Positions 47,747 to 57,156 of a stretch of DNA of 64,000 nucleotides are shown piece by piece. The notes below the pieces were generated by a model. The model was not told where the DNA came from. It searched no databases and worked only from the letters and a program-made list of their open reading frames with translations. Positions within the stretch are counted from its first letter, which is position 1. Each line of letters starts with the position of its first letter. This DNA is from Intestinimonas aquisgranensis (GTDB taxonomy: Bacteria; Bacillota; Clostridia; Oscillospirales; Oscillospiraceae), in contig JAJEQY010000004.1 of the NCBI GenBank assembly GCA_020687605.1, forward strand, positions 29,285 through 93,284. Direction: 5' to 3'. A program made the translations under genes and the position numbers.

Positions 47747-50452
47747 TTGGCAGAGACAAGACGCACCAACAATCAGAACGGGGAGCCTGCACGGCGTCCC
47801 CGGCGGAAGAGCAAGGGGGGATCGGTCGCCGTCACCATATTGAAAGTGATCGGCACCTTGTTCCTCATCGGATGCACCACCAGTGCCATCCTTGCCTGCT
47901 TTGCCGCCACCTATATCAAGACTGTCATCATCCCACAGGCCTATGTGGATGCAAGCGCCTATTCCATGAATCTTTCCTCCACCATCTACTACACCGATTC
48001 CACCACTGGTGAGACGAAGGAACTTCGTACCCTCCATGGAGAAGAGAACCGGATGAAGGTTGATTATGAGGAGATTCCGGAAGATCTGGTCAATGCCTTG
48101 GTGGCGATCGAAGATCAACGGTTCTGGAAGCACCAAGGCGTGGACTGGCGGCGGACCGGAGGTGCCTTCCTCAATATGTTTTTGGGGATGAAAGACACCT
48201 ACGGTGGTTCCACCATTACGCAGCAGCTCATCAAAAATATGACCCAGAACGACGATGTAACGGTAAAGCGTAAGATCCTGGAGATCTTCCGTGCCCTGGA
48301 GTTCGAGCGCAACTATGAAAAGGAAGAGATTCTGGAGATGTACCTCAACTACATCTACCTGGGCGAGAACTGCTACGGCGTTGGGACCGCATCCCTGACC
48401 TATTTCGGCAAGCCGGTTTCCGAACTGGATCTGGCCGAATGTGCCAGCCTGATCGGTATCACCAACAACCCTTCCCGGTATGACCCCTATATTTCTGATT
48501 ACACCAAGGGGCAGAACAAGCAGCGCCAGGAGATCATTCTCAATGAGATGCTGGAGCAGGGTTATATCACCCAGGCCGAGCATGACGCAGCTGTGGCTGA
48601 GGAGCTGGTCTTTGTAGGCCGCGGGCAGGGAACCACCTCTACGACTGCATATTCCTATTTTGAAGATCAACTCATCCGAGATGTTATCGCCGACCTGAAA
48701 GAGACATACGACATCTCTGAGCAGTGGGCCAGCCAGATGGTCTACAATGGTGGCCTGTCGATCTACTGCACTCAGGACCCTGCGATCCAGGCCAAGGTAG
48801 ATGCAGTATATGAGGATCTGAGCAACTTTGATGCGCCGTCCTCCTCGGGGCAGCAGCTCCAGTCGGGCATTACGGTCATTGACAATGAGACCGGCAACGT
48901 GGTGGCTCTGGCAGGCGGCGTGGGCGAGAAGACGGCCAGCCTGCTGACCAACCGTGCCACGCAGTCCCTGCGGCAGCCCGGTTCCGCCATCAAGCCCCTG
49001 GCGGTATATGCTCCCGCCTTGGACCTGGGTGTCATCACCCCCGCCACCGTCATCGATGACTCTCCCTACAGCTTTGACGGCGACGGCGGCTCTCCCTGGC
49101 CTGTAAACTCTTATGGCTATTATAGCGGTCTCACCAACGTGTATACCGGCCTTCAGAAGTCGGTGAACACCTTGGCCGTCAAGATCCTGGGCCAGTATAC
49201 CAGTCCCCAAGTGGCCTATGACTTCCTGGTAAAGAACCTGGGCTTCAGTACCGACCATCTGGTGGTCCAGGAGGAGCGCAACGGCACCGTCTACTCCGAC
49301 ATCGGTCTGGCTCAGATGGCTCTGGGCGGTCTCACCGATGGCGTCACTACCCTGGAGATGGCGGCTGCCTACTCCACCTTCCCCCGGGGCGGGCTGTATA
49401 TCGAGCCCCGGACCTATACCAAGGTGGAGCGGGTGGACCCCGATACCGGTGAGGTGACCGTCCTGCTGGATAACCAGGCAGAGTATCACACCGCCATGAA
49501 GGACTCCACCGCATGGTATATCAATACCATGCTCCAGAACGTCATCAAAAACGGCACTGGTACCTCCGCTAACTTCAGCGGAATGACCATCGCAGGTAAG
49601 ACGGGTACCACCACCTCCCGCCGTGACCTCTATTTTGTGGGTTACAGCGCCTATTACACCGCTGCCGTCTGGAGTGGCTATGATCAGCCTGAACGTATGA
49701 GCTCCGGTCTCCAGCAGCAGTCGGCCGTCACTTGGAAAAAAGTGATGAGCTCCATCCACGAGGGGTTGGAGGACAAGAGCTTCCCAACTCCCTCCGCGGG
49801 CACTGTCACCGTCCAGGTGTGTGCCGACAGCGGGCTGCTGCCCAATGAGGCCTGCTACCACGACGCCCGTGTAGGCGAGGGGGCACGCATCATCTCCATG
49901 ACCTTCGTCAAGGGTGATGAGCCCACCACGGTCTGTGATGTCCATAAGGATGTGGAGATCTGTCTGGATTCTCCCTTCCTGGACGCTGACGGCAATCCCA
50001 ACGGCATGTATCACCTGGCAGGGGAGTACTGTCCCGCGGAGAGCCGCCGGACAGTGAGCATTCTGGATATCACCCGCGAGGGTGCTGCCGCTGCCGTGTC
50101 GGTGCGGGATAATCAGTTTACCACAGGACACATCAACGCTTTGGGCGATGCCGCCTACTGTGATGTCCACACCACCGCCCAGGCGCCGGAGCCCACAGAA
50201 AAGCCGAAGATTGACCCCACCGACCCCAGCACATGGCCGGGACCGGAGGACTACGACCGGCTGGAGGATTACAACAAATTCAACCCCTTTGACGAGTCTA
50301 CCTGGCCGGAGAACGTGAACGGTTCTTCTGGACAGCAGACACCGCCTCCCAGTGAGTCGGTGTCGCCGGAGCCCACAGAGACTCCGGAATCAACACAGGG
50401 GCCCGTCAATTCACCAACGACGAGTGAAGAACCCTATGTGCCGGCAGCCTGA
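47747..50452 (+). CDS. Class A penicillin-binding protein (PBP1A-like)
   Basis: This bifunctional enzyme polymerises lipid II and cross-links peptidoglycan. From the TTG at 47747 (GGAGG eight bases upstream) the protein has 901 residues: a basic cytoplasmic tail, a membrane anchor at 27-55, the GT51 domain with Glu122 in AIEDQRFWKHQG and GGSTITQQLIKN, and a transpeptidase domain with Ser413-x-x-Lys416 (PGSAIKP), SVN at 472-474 and KTG at 618-620. The C-terminus (about 780-901) is a Pro/Thr/Glu-rich tail likely to cross the wall, with conserved Cys residues before it. It ends at a terminator. Confidence 0.93.
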   Translation: MAETRRTNNQNGEPARRPRRKSKGGSVAVTILKVIGTLFLIGCTTSAILACFAATYIKTVIIPQAYVDASAYSMNLSSTIYYTDSTTGETKELRTLHGEENRMKVDYEEIPEDLVNALVAIEDQRFWKHQGVDWRRTGGAFLNMFLGMKDTYGGSTITQQLIKNMTQNDDVTVKRKILEIFRALEFERNYEKEEILEMYLNYIYLGENCYGVGTASLTYFGKPVSELDLAECASLIGITNNPSRYDPYISDYTKGQNKQRQEIILNEMLEQGYITQAEHDAAVAEELVFVGRGQGTTSTTAYSYFEDQLIRDVIADLKETYDISEQWASQMVYNGGLSIYCTQDPAIQAKVDAVYEDLSNFDAPSSSGQQLQSGITVIDNETGNVVALAGGVGEKTASLLTNRATQSLRQPGSAIKPLAVYAPALDLGVITPATVIDDSPYSFDGDGGSPWPVNSYGYYSGLTNVYTGLQKSVNTLAVKILGQYTSPQVAYDFLVKNLGFSTDHLVVQEERNGTVYSDIGLAQMALGGLTDGVTTLEMAAAYSTFPRGGLYIEPRTYTKVERVDPDTGEVTVLLDNQAEYHTAMKDSTAWYINTMLQNVIKNGTGTSANFSGMTIAGKTGTTTSRRDLYFVGYSAYYTAAVWSGYDQPERMSSGLQQQSAVTWKKVMSSIHEGLEDKSFPTPSAGTVTVQVCADSGLLPNEACYHDARVGEGARIISMTFVKGDEPTTVCDVHKDVEICLDSPFLDADGNPNGMYHLAGEYCPAESRRTVSILDITREGAAAAVSVRDNQFTTGHINALGDAAYCDVHTTAQAPEPTEKPKIDPTDPSTWPGPEDYDRLEDYNKFNPFDESTWPENVNGSSGQQTPPPSESVSPEPTETPESTQGPVNSPTTSEEPYVPAA

Positions 50453-50477
50453 CCAACGGGTTATGAAAAAAGAGAGA

Positions 50478-50512
50478 GCCGCCCTTCCCGCTTATGGGAA
50501 GGGCGGCCTTTG
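50478..50512 (+). terminator. Terminator after the penicillin-binding protein gene
   Basis: GCCGCCCTTCCC and GGGAAGGGCGGC form a perfect 12-bp stem with a 6-base loop and a short T-rich tail. Confidence 0.88.
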
Positions 50513-50673
50513 TTATGTTCGTATTAAGGATTCCAACGTTGCCTAGCGTGATGAGGGCGCCGTTGAAAACGATGACAAAGCGGTAGTCAGTGGCGGTCAG
50601 GGACATGGGAGCCTGTGAGAGCCTCCGGAGTATGGCAGGAGTTTTCCTGTCTGCGTCTTGCATTTGAAAGCCC

Positions 50674-51741
50674 TCAGCTGCTCTCCTTTTCCATCAGTAC
50701 CCATGGGACCAGCTGAGATTGGCAGGACTCGCCTTGAAAAAGGCGGATGAGGAGCTGAGCGGCAGTACTGCCCACATTCTCACTGCCGTGAGAGAGGGAG
50801 GTGATCCGAGGATGGGCCAGCTCACTATATTGACTGTTGTCAAAGCTGACCACAGCCAGATCCTGGGGGACACGGACGCCCTGTTTAATGAGGTAAGCCA
50901 CCAAACGGCTGGCGATCTCGTCGTTATAACAGACCACGGCGGTGCAGCCTTCCATGCTGCGTAAAAGGGGGTCCAGGTGAGCGCCGGAGAGGAGAGATTC
51001 CTTCTGCTCGGTGTTATACCAGAAGATGCGGCGGTCATCCATGGGCAGGTTCAGGTCCCGGAGGGCCTCGATATAGCCGGAGTAGCGCTGCGGCCCCTGG
51101 ATGTCGTCTCCCTTGAAAATGCCTGCAATGTCCCGGTGTCCTTTTTCATAGAGGTATTCCACCAGCACCCGTCCTCCGGCATAGTTGTCATCCAGCACGG
51201 CCAAAGGACCTTCCAGCTGAGGATAGTAGCCGTTCATAAATACCAGCGGGATGTTGCGCTGCATCAGTTGCTCATAGAGGTCCAGATTGGGGTTGGGCAG
51301 GCCGGTCTTGGTGCCCTCCACCAACACGCCGTCCAGAGGCTCCAGATCCAGCAAAGTCTGGAGGACCTTGCGCTCGTTGGCCACCTGGTTTTGAGTGGCG
51401 AAGAGGAGAGGGGCGCTGTTGTTGGCGGCCAGGACGGTCTCAACCTCACGAAGGATGCTGGGGAAGATGTAGTCACTGATATAAGTGGTGACGATGGCAA
51501 TGGAGCGGCGGGGGGCGGGCGCGGCCGGAGCGCGCTCAAGCACATGGGAGCCGCTGCCCTGACGGCGGTCGATCAGCCCTTCGGAAGCCAGGAGAGAGAG
51601 CGCCTGCCGTACCGTCTGGCGGCTCACCTGAAATTGCTCACAAAGGGCATGCTCCGTGGGCAGAAGCCTGCGCTTTTCATAGGCGCCCTCCAGGATACCG
51701 CTGCGCAGTGCGTCCGCTACCATTTGATATTTTGGCGCCAT
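50674..51741 (-). CDS. araR: AraR-type arabinose repressor (GntR helix-turn-helix, LacI sensor)
   Basis: The 355-residue protein joins a GntR winged helix (residues 1-70, with LPTEHALCEQFQVSRQTVRQAL) to a LacI-like periplasmic-binding sensor domain (about 80-355), exactly as in Bacillus AraR. Sensor landmarks are IAIVTTYISDYIFPSI, LDGVLVEGTKTG, the DDNYAGGRVLVEYL segment, YNDEIASRL and VVSFDNSQYSELAHP. AraR represses arabinose genes until L-arabinose binds. I use the ATG at 51741 (seven bases from AAGGAGG); another ATG is one codon upstream. It diverges from the arabinose operon. Confidence 0.9.
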   Translation of the reverse strand: MAPKYQMVADALRSGILEGAYEKRRLLPTEHALCEQFQVSRQTVRQALSLLASEGLIDRRQGSGSHVLERAPAAPAPRRSIAIVTTYISDYIFPSILREVETVLAANNSAPLLFATQNQVANERKVLQTLLDLEPLDGVLVEGTKTGLPNPNLDLYEQLMQRNIPLVFMNGYYPQLEGPLAVLDDNYAGGRVLVEYLYEKGHRDIAGIFKGDDIQGPQRYSGYIEALRDLNLPMDDRRIFWYNTEQKESLLSGAHLDPLLRSMEGCTAVVCYNDEIASRLVAYLIKQGVRVPQDLAVVSFDNSQYSELAHPRITSLSHGSENVGSTAAQLLIRLFQGESCQSQLVPWVLMEKESS

Positions 51742-51822
51742 CATCGCTCCTCCTTCCGGCCGGACAACGCCGGCGGACATGATCGATCCACCGTGGAAAA
51801 GGATACCGGATCGGCATCAATC

Positions 51823-51851
51823 ATCATATCATATTTGTATTTTGTTTGCAA
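51823..51851 (-). promoter_or_regulatory. Promoter of araR
   Basis: On the reverse strand, TTGCAA (51846-51851), 17 bases, TATGAT (51823-51828). Confidence 0.8.
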
Positions 51852-51874
51852 GAGAAATACAGCGATCATTGCAA

Positions 51875-51890
51875 AATTGTACGTATGACA
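51875..51890. promoter_or_regulatory. Possible AraR operator near araR
   Basis: AATTGTACGTATGACA matches the B. subtilis AraR consensus ATTTGTACGTACAAAT at 11 of 16 positions, including TTGTACGTA. It lies 24 bases upstream of the araR -35 box. Confidence 0.6.
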
Positions 51891-51891
51891 A

Positions 51892-52216
51892 GAAAAGGAA
51901 TGGGAGGAAAGGGAACAGGGACAGAAAGGATGCCCTGTCATACTGGCACAAGTCGCCTGTAAAAATTGGTGCTACAAATTGTGAAGAATTTTGAGCAAGA
52001 CAAAAACTAACGGGGATAATAAGCGGCTTTTGTGAAAAATGCAGGACAATAAGCGGAAATTATATATTTCATATATGAAAACTTATTTTGTGAATTACCA
52101 TTTAAAACTTGAAATAAAATTGGAAATATAAAATATTTTGAACATTAATTTTATTTGTACTTCTTTTTTGATGCAAAAAGAACAAGATTTGTATTGTTTA
52201 ATGAAACAAAAAATAC
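51892..52216. other. AT-rich control region without a gene
   Basis: About 325 bases of markedly AT-rich sequence in a GC-rich window. I find no gene. It contains two copies of ATAAGCGG (near 52019 and 52051) and an ATTTGTAC half-operator (near 52153). It may act as a curved or upstream activating region for the arabinose promoter. Confidence 0.5.
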
Positions 52217-52232
52217 ATTTATACGGATGAAT
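52217..52232. promoter_or_regulatory. Possible AraR operator at the arabinose promoter
   Basis: ATTTATACGGATGAAT matches the AraR consensus at 12 of 16 positions and ends two bases before the -35 box of the operon promoter. Confidence 0.6.
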
Positions 52233-52234
52233 TA

Positions 52235-52263
52235 TTGACATGGTTTTCCAACGGGAGTATACT
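52235..52263 (+). promoter_or_regulatory. Promoter of the arabinose operon
   Basis: TTGACA (52235-52240), a 17-base spacer and TATACT (52258-52263), about 70 bases before the lipoprotein start. Confidence 0.88.
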
Positions 52264-52333
52264 GCAGGTACAAAGTCCGGAGGCCAGTTCCAGGGGGCCG
52301 ATGGCAAAAATCGAAGAAATGGAGAGATCAACA

Positions 52334-53416
52334 ATGAAAAGAAAGTTCCTCGCCATGACGCTCGCTCTTGCAATGGGTCTTTCCCTGGCCGCCTGCGGTG
52401 GCGGCAGCGCCTCCACCCCTGCTCCCGCTGAGACCGGCGAAGTGGAAGCCACTACTCCCGCTGAGACCGGCAGCACCGGCGACCTGATCACCGTCGGTTT
52501 CGCTCAGGTGGGCCACGAGTCCGATTGGCGTACCGCCTCCACCAAGTCCGCTCAGGACGTGTTCTCTGAGGAGAACGGTTATGAGCTGTCTTTCGTGGAC
52601 TGCGACAACGACTCCGCCGCTCAGCTGTCCGCTGTCCGTAACTTCATCCAGCAGGGCGTTGACTACATCATCATCGATCCCATCGTGGCCACCGGCTGGG
52701 ACGCCGTCCTGACCGAGTGTGAGGATGCCGGCATCCCCGTCATCGTCATCGACCGTACCATCGACGACTCCGACAAGTATGTGTCCTGGGTCGGCTCTGA
52801 CTTTAAGGTTGAGGGTCTGGCCTGCGGCGAGTGGCTGAAGGCCTATGCTGCCGACAAGGGCATCACCGAGATCAACGCTCTGGTCATCGAGGGCTCCACC
52901 GGCGCCTCCGCCACCATCGGCCGTACCGACGGCTTCAAGGAGATCGCTGACCGCGAGGGCTGGACCATCCTCGACTCCCAGTCCGGTGACTTTACCGAGG
53001 CCGGCGGCCAGGAGGTCATGGAGTCCTACTGCCAGAGCTACGCTGGCCAGTTCAACGTGGTCATCTGCCAGAACGATAACGAGGCCGCTGGCGCTATGAC
53101 CGCCATGGACAACGCCGGTGTTACCTACGGCGTGGGCGGCGACGTGATCCTGGTTTCCTTCGACGCCAACAAGCCCTATGTCCAGATGGTCATGGACGGC
53201 AAGATCAACGCCAACTTCGAGTGCAACCCCATGGCTGCCCCCACTGTTGACGAGATCATTAAGCAGATCGAGGCCGGTGAGACCCCCGAGAAGGAGATCT
53301 ATGTCACTGAGTCTTGGTTCGCCGCTGAGGACAACGTGGCTACCATCACCGTCAACGGTGAGGAGCAGCCCATGATCCACGTCACTCAGGAAGTTCTGGA
53401 CGCCCGTCCTTACTAA
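52334..53416 (+). CDS. Sugar ABC transporter substrate-binding lipoprotein
   Basis: The 360-residue protein has a lipoprotein signal (MKRKFLAMTLALAMGLSLAAC, lipobox LAAC, Cys21), a short Ala/Pro/Thr linker, and a type I periplasmic-binding domain like YtfQ: GFAQVGHESDWRTAS, IIDPIVATGWD, the VIVIDRTID strand and QNDNEAAGAMTAM. YtfQ binds galactofuranose; furanose sugars including L-arabinose are bound by relatives. Its place with araA and araD makes arabinose the likely ligand. The ATG at 52334 follows GGAGAG. A partial terminator downstream would make this binding protein more abundant than the rest of the operon. Confidence 0.9.
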   Translation: MKRKFLAMTLALAMGLSLAACGGGSASTPAPAETGEVEATTPAETGSTGDLITVGFAQVGHESDWRTASTKSAQDVFSEENGYELSFVDCDNDSAAQLSAVRNFIQQGVDYIIIDPIVATGWDAVLTECEDAGIPVIVIDRTIDDSDKYVSWVGSDFKVEGLACGEWLKAYAADKGITEINALVIEGSTGASATIGRTDGFKEIADREGWTILDSQSGDFTEAGGQEVMESYCQSYAGQFNVVICQNDNEAAGAMTAMDNAGVTYGVGGDVILVSFDANKPYVQMVMDGKINANFECNPMAAPTVDEIIKQIEAGETPEKEIYVTESWFAAEDNVATITVNGEEQPMIHVTQEVLDARPY

Positions 53417-53454
53417 TCTCCAATCCGGCAATCGAACAGCGAGCACATACCCTA

Positions 53455-53493
53455 GGGAGGACCCCCGGTAATTCCCGGGTCCTCCCTTTTAAT
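53455..53493 (+). terminator. Intercistronic attenuating terminator
   Basis: GGGAGGACCC (53455-53464) pairs with GGGTCCTCCC (53478-53487), followed by TTTTAATTT. It lies between the binding protein and ATPase genes, where it can lower downstream transcription. Confidence 0.8.
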
Positions 53494-53508
53494 TTGAGGT
53501 GATCTATT

Positions 53509-55029
53509 TTGGAAGACAACATTGTTCTGACTGCGCGAGGAATCTCCATGACCTTTCCCGGCGTCAAGGCGCTGGACAATGTGGACTTCACCCTGCGGAA
53601 GGGAGAGATCCACGCTCTGATGGGGGAGAACGGAGCGGGCAAGTCCACCCTCATCAAGTGCCTGACCGGTATCAACGACTTTGAAGCAGGCGAGATCCGG
53701 GTGGATGGCATCGATGGTCCGGTGAAGAACCATTCCACCCAGGACGCCCAGAAGGTGGGCATTTCCACGGTGTATCAGGAGGTCAACCTGTGTCCCAACC
53801 TGAGTGTGGCGGAGAACCTGTACATCGGTCGTGAGCCCATGACCCACTGGCATACCATCGACCGCCGGACTATGAACAAGAAGGCCGATGATCTGGTCAA
53901 GCGCCTGGACATCAAGGTGGATGTGACCCAGAACCTGGAGAACTACTCCCTGGCCATCCAGCAGATGATCGCTATTGCCCGGGCGGTGGACATGGACTGT
54001 AAGGTCCTTATTCTGGACGAGCCCACTTCCTCCCTGGACGACAGCGAGGTGGAGAAGCTCTTCAAGATGATGCTGCAGCTCAAGGAGCACGGGGTGGGTA
54101 TCGTCTTCGTTACCCACTTCCTGGAGCAGGTATACGCCGTGTGTGACCGGATCACGGTGCTGCGCAATGGCGCCCTGGTGGGCGAGTACCCGGTGGCCGA
54201 GCTGCCCCGGGTGAAGCTGGTGGCTGCCATGATGGGCAAGGACTTTGATGACCTGGCCTCCATCAAGCCCGAGGGCTTCACCTACGATGCGGAGGCGCCT
54301 CTGGAGATCGAGGCCAAGGGCCTGAGCCACAAGGGTACCATCAAGCCTTTCGACCTGGAAATCCACAAGGGCGAGGTCATTGGCCTCACCGGCCTGCTTG
54401 GTTCCGGCCGTAGCGAGCTGGCCCGTGCCATCTACGGTGCCGACAAAGCCCAGACCGGTACACTGAAGGTGGGCGGCAAGGACGCCAAGGTCAACCAGCC
54501 CATCGATGCCATGCACCTGGGCATGGGCCTGCTGCCTGACGACCGGAAGGCCGAGGGCATCATCGGCGATCTCTCTGTCCGTGAAAACATCATTCTGGCC
54601 CTCCAGGCCAAACGGGGCATGTTCAACCAGCTGCCCCGGGCCAAGCAGGAGGAGATCGCGGACCGCTACATCGATCTGCTGCAGATCAAGACGGCCAGCC
54701 GGGAGACCCCCATCAAGCAGCTCTCCGGCGGCAACCAGCAGAAGGCCATTCTGGCCCGGTGGCTGGCCACGGACCCGGACTTCCTGATCCTGGACGAGCC
54801 CACCCGAGGCATCGACATCGGCACCAAGACAGAGATCCAGAAGCTGATTATCAAGCTTGCCGGCGAGGGCAAGAGCATCATGTTCATCTCCTCCGAGATC
54901 GAGGAAATGCTGCGTACCTGCAACCGTATGGCAGTCCTCCGGGATGGCGCCAAGGTGGGCGAGCTGGACGGCGAACTGACCCAGGAGCGGGTCATGGCCG
55001 CCATTGCGGGAGGTTCAAGCGATGAGTAA
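53509..55029 (+). CDS. Sugar ABC transporter ATPase, two ABC domains
   Basis: The 506-residue protein has two fused nucleotide-binding domains, as in RbsA/XylG/YtfR. The first has GENGAGKST and LAIQQMIAIARAV; the second has the degenerate Walker A GLLGSGRSE and a good signature LSGGNQQKAILARWLA with DEPTRGIDIGT. It energises the two permeases encoded next. Translation begins with TTG, five bases after GAGGTGAT. Its stop overlaps the first permease start by 8 bases. Confidence 0.93.
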   Translation: MEDNIVLTARGISMTFPGVKALDNVDFTLRKGEIHALMGENGAGKSTLIKCLTGINDFEAGEIRVDGIDGPVKNHSTQDAQKVGISTVYQEVNLCPNLSVAENLYIGREPMTHWHTIDRRTMNKKADDLVKRLDIKVDVTQNLENYSLAIQQMIAIARAVDMDCKVLILDEPTSSLDDSEVEKLFKMMLQLKEHGVGIVFVTHFLEQVYAVCDRITVLRNGALVGEYPVAELPRVKLVAAMMGKDFDDLASIKPEGFTYDAEAPLEIEAKGLSHKGTIKPFDLEIHKGEVIGLTGLLGSGRSELARAIYGADKAQTGTLKVGGKDAKVNQPIDAMHLGMGLLPDDRKAEGIIGDLSVRENIILALQAKRGMFNQLPRAKQEEIADRYIDLLQIKTASRETPIKQLSGGNQQKAILARWLATDPDFLILDEPTRGIDIGTKTEIQKLIIKLAGEGKSIMFISSEIEEMLRTCNRMAVLRDGAKVGELDGELTQERVMAAIAGGSSDE

Positions 55030-56101
55030 CTTGAAAAAACTGACCCAGAAACGGCTGTTTCTGCCGGTCTTTTGTATGATTTTGGTGCTGTGTATCAATA
55101 TGATCTACGATGTAGCCATTGGGCACAGCTTCTACAACTTCTTTGAGATCACCATGACCAACGGCATGCTCAACGGCCGCTTGATCAACATCCTCAACCG
55201 CGGCAGCGAGGTGGCCATCCTGTCTATCGGCATGACCCTGGTGGTCTCCGCCTCCGCCGGTACGGATATCTCCGTTGGCTCCGTTATGAGCCTGTGCGCC
55301 TCCTTCTGCTGCATGCTGGTGGCCGGCTTCGGCGTGTCCTCCGTCAACAGCGCCGAGGAGTTTGCCATGCCGCTGGTTGTCGGTCTCATCGGCGCCCTCC
55401 TCATGGGCTGTCTGTGTGGCGCGTTCAACGGCGGTCTGGTGGCCTACCTGAATATCCAGCCCATGGTGGCCACGCTGATCCTTTGGTCGGCGGCCCGTGC
55501 CATTGGTCTGCTGCTGTGCAACAACCTCATTGTGTACATCCGCGTGCCTGAGTTCGGCGTCTTCGGCGGCTACCTGGGCCCCATCCCCACCCCCATCATC
55601 ATCGCGGCGGTGTGTGTGGCCATCGTTTCTGTGGTACTGAAGAAAACCGCTATGGGCATGTACATCCAGTCCGTGGGCATCAACAAGAAGGCCAGCCGCA
55701 TCGCCGGCCTCAACTCCAAGCGCATCATTTTCGTCTGCTACCTGCTGTGTGGCCTGTGCGCAGGCATCGCCGGCATCGTGGCCTCCAGCCGCATCACCAG
55801 CGCCGACTCCAACAACATCGGCCTGGATATGGAGCTGGACGCCATCCTGGCCGTGGCTCTTGGCGGCAACAGCCTGGGCGGCGGCAAGTTCAACTTGGCC
55901 GGCTCCATCATCGGCGCCTACACCATCCAGGCCATCACCACCACCATGTATAACATGGGTGTGCCCTCCGCCGTGACCCCCGTCTTCAAGGCCGTGGTGG
56001 TCATCGTCATCGTGGCGGTCCAGGCGCCTCCCGTGAAGGCCTGGTTCAAGAAGCGCAGCGCTGCCAAGGCGCTTACCCAGAAGGAGGTGGCCAGCGCATG
56101 A
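55022..56101 (+). CDS. Sugar ABC transporter permease (YtfT-like)
   Basis: The 359-residue protein has about ten hydrophobic segments. It has the RbsC/YtfT family motifs VAILSIGMTLVVSASAGTDISVGSVM and, near the C-terminus, LDAILAVALGGNSLGGGKFNLAGSIIGAY, the EAA-like loop that contacts the ATPase. The ATG at 55022 has GGAGG upstream and overlaps the ATPase gene. It pairs with the second permease to form the membrane channel. Confidence 0.92.
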   Translation: MSNLKKLTQKRLFLPVFCMILVLCINMIYDVAIGHSFYNFFEITMTNGMLNGRLINILNRGSEVAILSIGMTLVVSASAGTDISVGSVMSLCASFCCMLVAGFGVSSVNSAEEFAMPLVVGLIGALLMGCLCGAFNGGLVAYLNIQPMVATLILWSAARAIGLLLCNNLIVYIRVPEFGVFGGYLGPIPTPIIIAAVCVAIVSVVLKKTAMGMYIQSVGINKKASRIAGLNSKRIIFVCYLLCGLCAGIAGIVASSRITSADSNNIGLDMELDAILAVALGGNSLGGGKFNLAGSIIGAYTIQAITTTMYNMGVPSAVTPVFKAVVVIVIVAVQAPPVKAWFKKRSAAKALTQKEVASA

Positions 56102-57144
56102 AAAAGCCCTCCACTGCGCTGAAAACGCGCAAGCAGATGAACAGCAATACCATGCTGCTCATCATCACCATCATCCTCTTCGTGGTCCTCTATGCCGGCG
56201 GATGCATTGCGTACGCCAGCAAAGGCTTCACCAACCTTCAGACCTTCCTCAACCTGTTCCGTACCAATGCCGGCCTCATCTGCGTGGCCTGCGGTATGAC
56301 CTGCGTCATGCTCACCGGCGGTATCGACATTTCGGTGGGCTCCATCGTGGCTCTAGACTGTATGCTCCTGGCCTACGGCATGGGGGAGTGGCATATGAGC
56401 GCTCCTGTCATGATCCTGCTGGTGCTGGTCATCGGCGTGCTCTTCGGTCTCTTCATGGGCTTCTGTGTGGGCTACCTGGAGATCCAGCCCTTCATCGTCA
56501 CCATGGCAGGTATGTTCTTTGCCCGAGGCATGACGGCCGTCATCTCCACCAATCAGCTCTCCATCACCGCCGAGACCAGCCAGTTCTTCTATAACCTGGC
56601 CAACTTCCGTATCTACCTGCCCTTTGGCGGCGTGGTCAACAAGGCCGGCAAGCTGGTCATGCCCTACATTGGTGTGGGCGTGGTCATCGCTCTGGTGGTG
56701 CTGGTGGTCATCTTCCTGGTCCTGCGCTACACCAAGTTTGGCCGCTCCCTGTACGCCGTGGGCGGCAGTGAGCAGTCGGCGGCCATGATGGGCCTGGATG
56801 TCAAGAAGACAAAGCTCAAGGCATATGTGCTCTCCTCCTTCCTTTGCTCCATCGGCGGCATCTGCTACTGCATGAACACCATGAGTGCCAGCGTCAGCCA
56901 GGCCACCGGTATGGAGATGGACGCCATCTCCTCCGCCGTCATCGGCGGAACGCTGCTCACCGGCGGCGTAGGCAACGTCATCGGCTCTCTCTTCGGCGTG
57001 CTCATCAACGGCACCATCACCAGCATCGTGCAGACCAACGGCAAGCTGGCCTCCTCCTGGCCCAATATCCTTACCGCCATTCTTCTGTGCTTCTTCATCG
57101 TGCTCCAGAGCATTTTCGCCCGTATCAAGGCCAGAAACAAGTAA
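56098..57144 (+). CDS. Sugar ABC transporter permease (YjfF-like)
   Basis: The 348-residue polytopic protein has AGLICVACGMTCVMLTGGIDISVGSIV and, near the end, MDAISSAVIGGTLLTGGVGNVIGSLFG. Two different permeases with one double ATPase is the YtfR-YtfT-YjfF plan, not the homodimer plan of RbsC. It overlaps the first permease stop by four bases (ATGA). Confidence 0.92.
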   Translation: MKKPSTALKTRKQMNSNTMLLIITIILFVVLYAGGCIAYASKGFTNLQTFLNLFRTNAGLICVACGMTCVMLTGGIDISVGSIVALDCMLLAYGMGEWHMSAPVMILLVLVIGVLFGLFMGFCVGYLEIQPFIVTMAGMFFARGMTAVISTNQLSITAETSQFFYNLANFRIYLPFGGVVNKAGKLVMPYIGVGVVIALVVLVVIFLVLRYTKFGRSLYAVGGSEQSAAMMGLDVKKTKLKAYVLSSFLCSIGGICYCMNTMSASVSQATGMEMDAISSAVIGGTLLTGGVGNVIGSLFGVLINGTITSIVQTNGKLASSWPNILTAILLCFFIVLQSIFARIKARNK

Positions 57145-57156
57145 GGGGGAGCGGAT

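Noticed and set aside
47681..50170. A long reverse frame opposite the penicillin-binding protein
   Set aside because: Same antisense effect; the forward strand has all catalytic motifs of a class A penicillin-binding protein.
50406..50663. A short reverse frame of 85 codons between the penicillin-binding protein terminator and araR
   Set aside because: It runs through the terminator hairpin, has no ribosome site and resembles no family. A short remnant of an old gene cannot be excluded.
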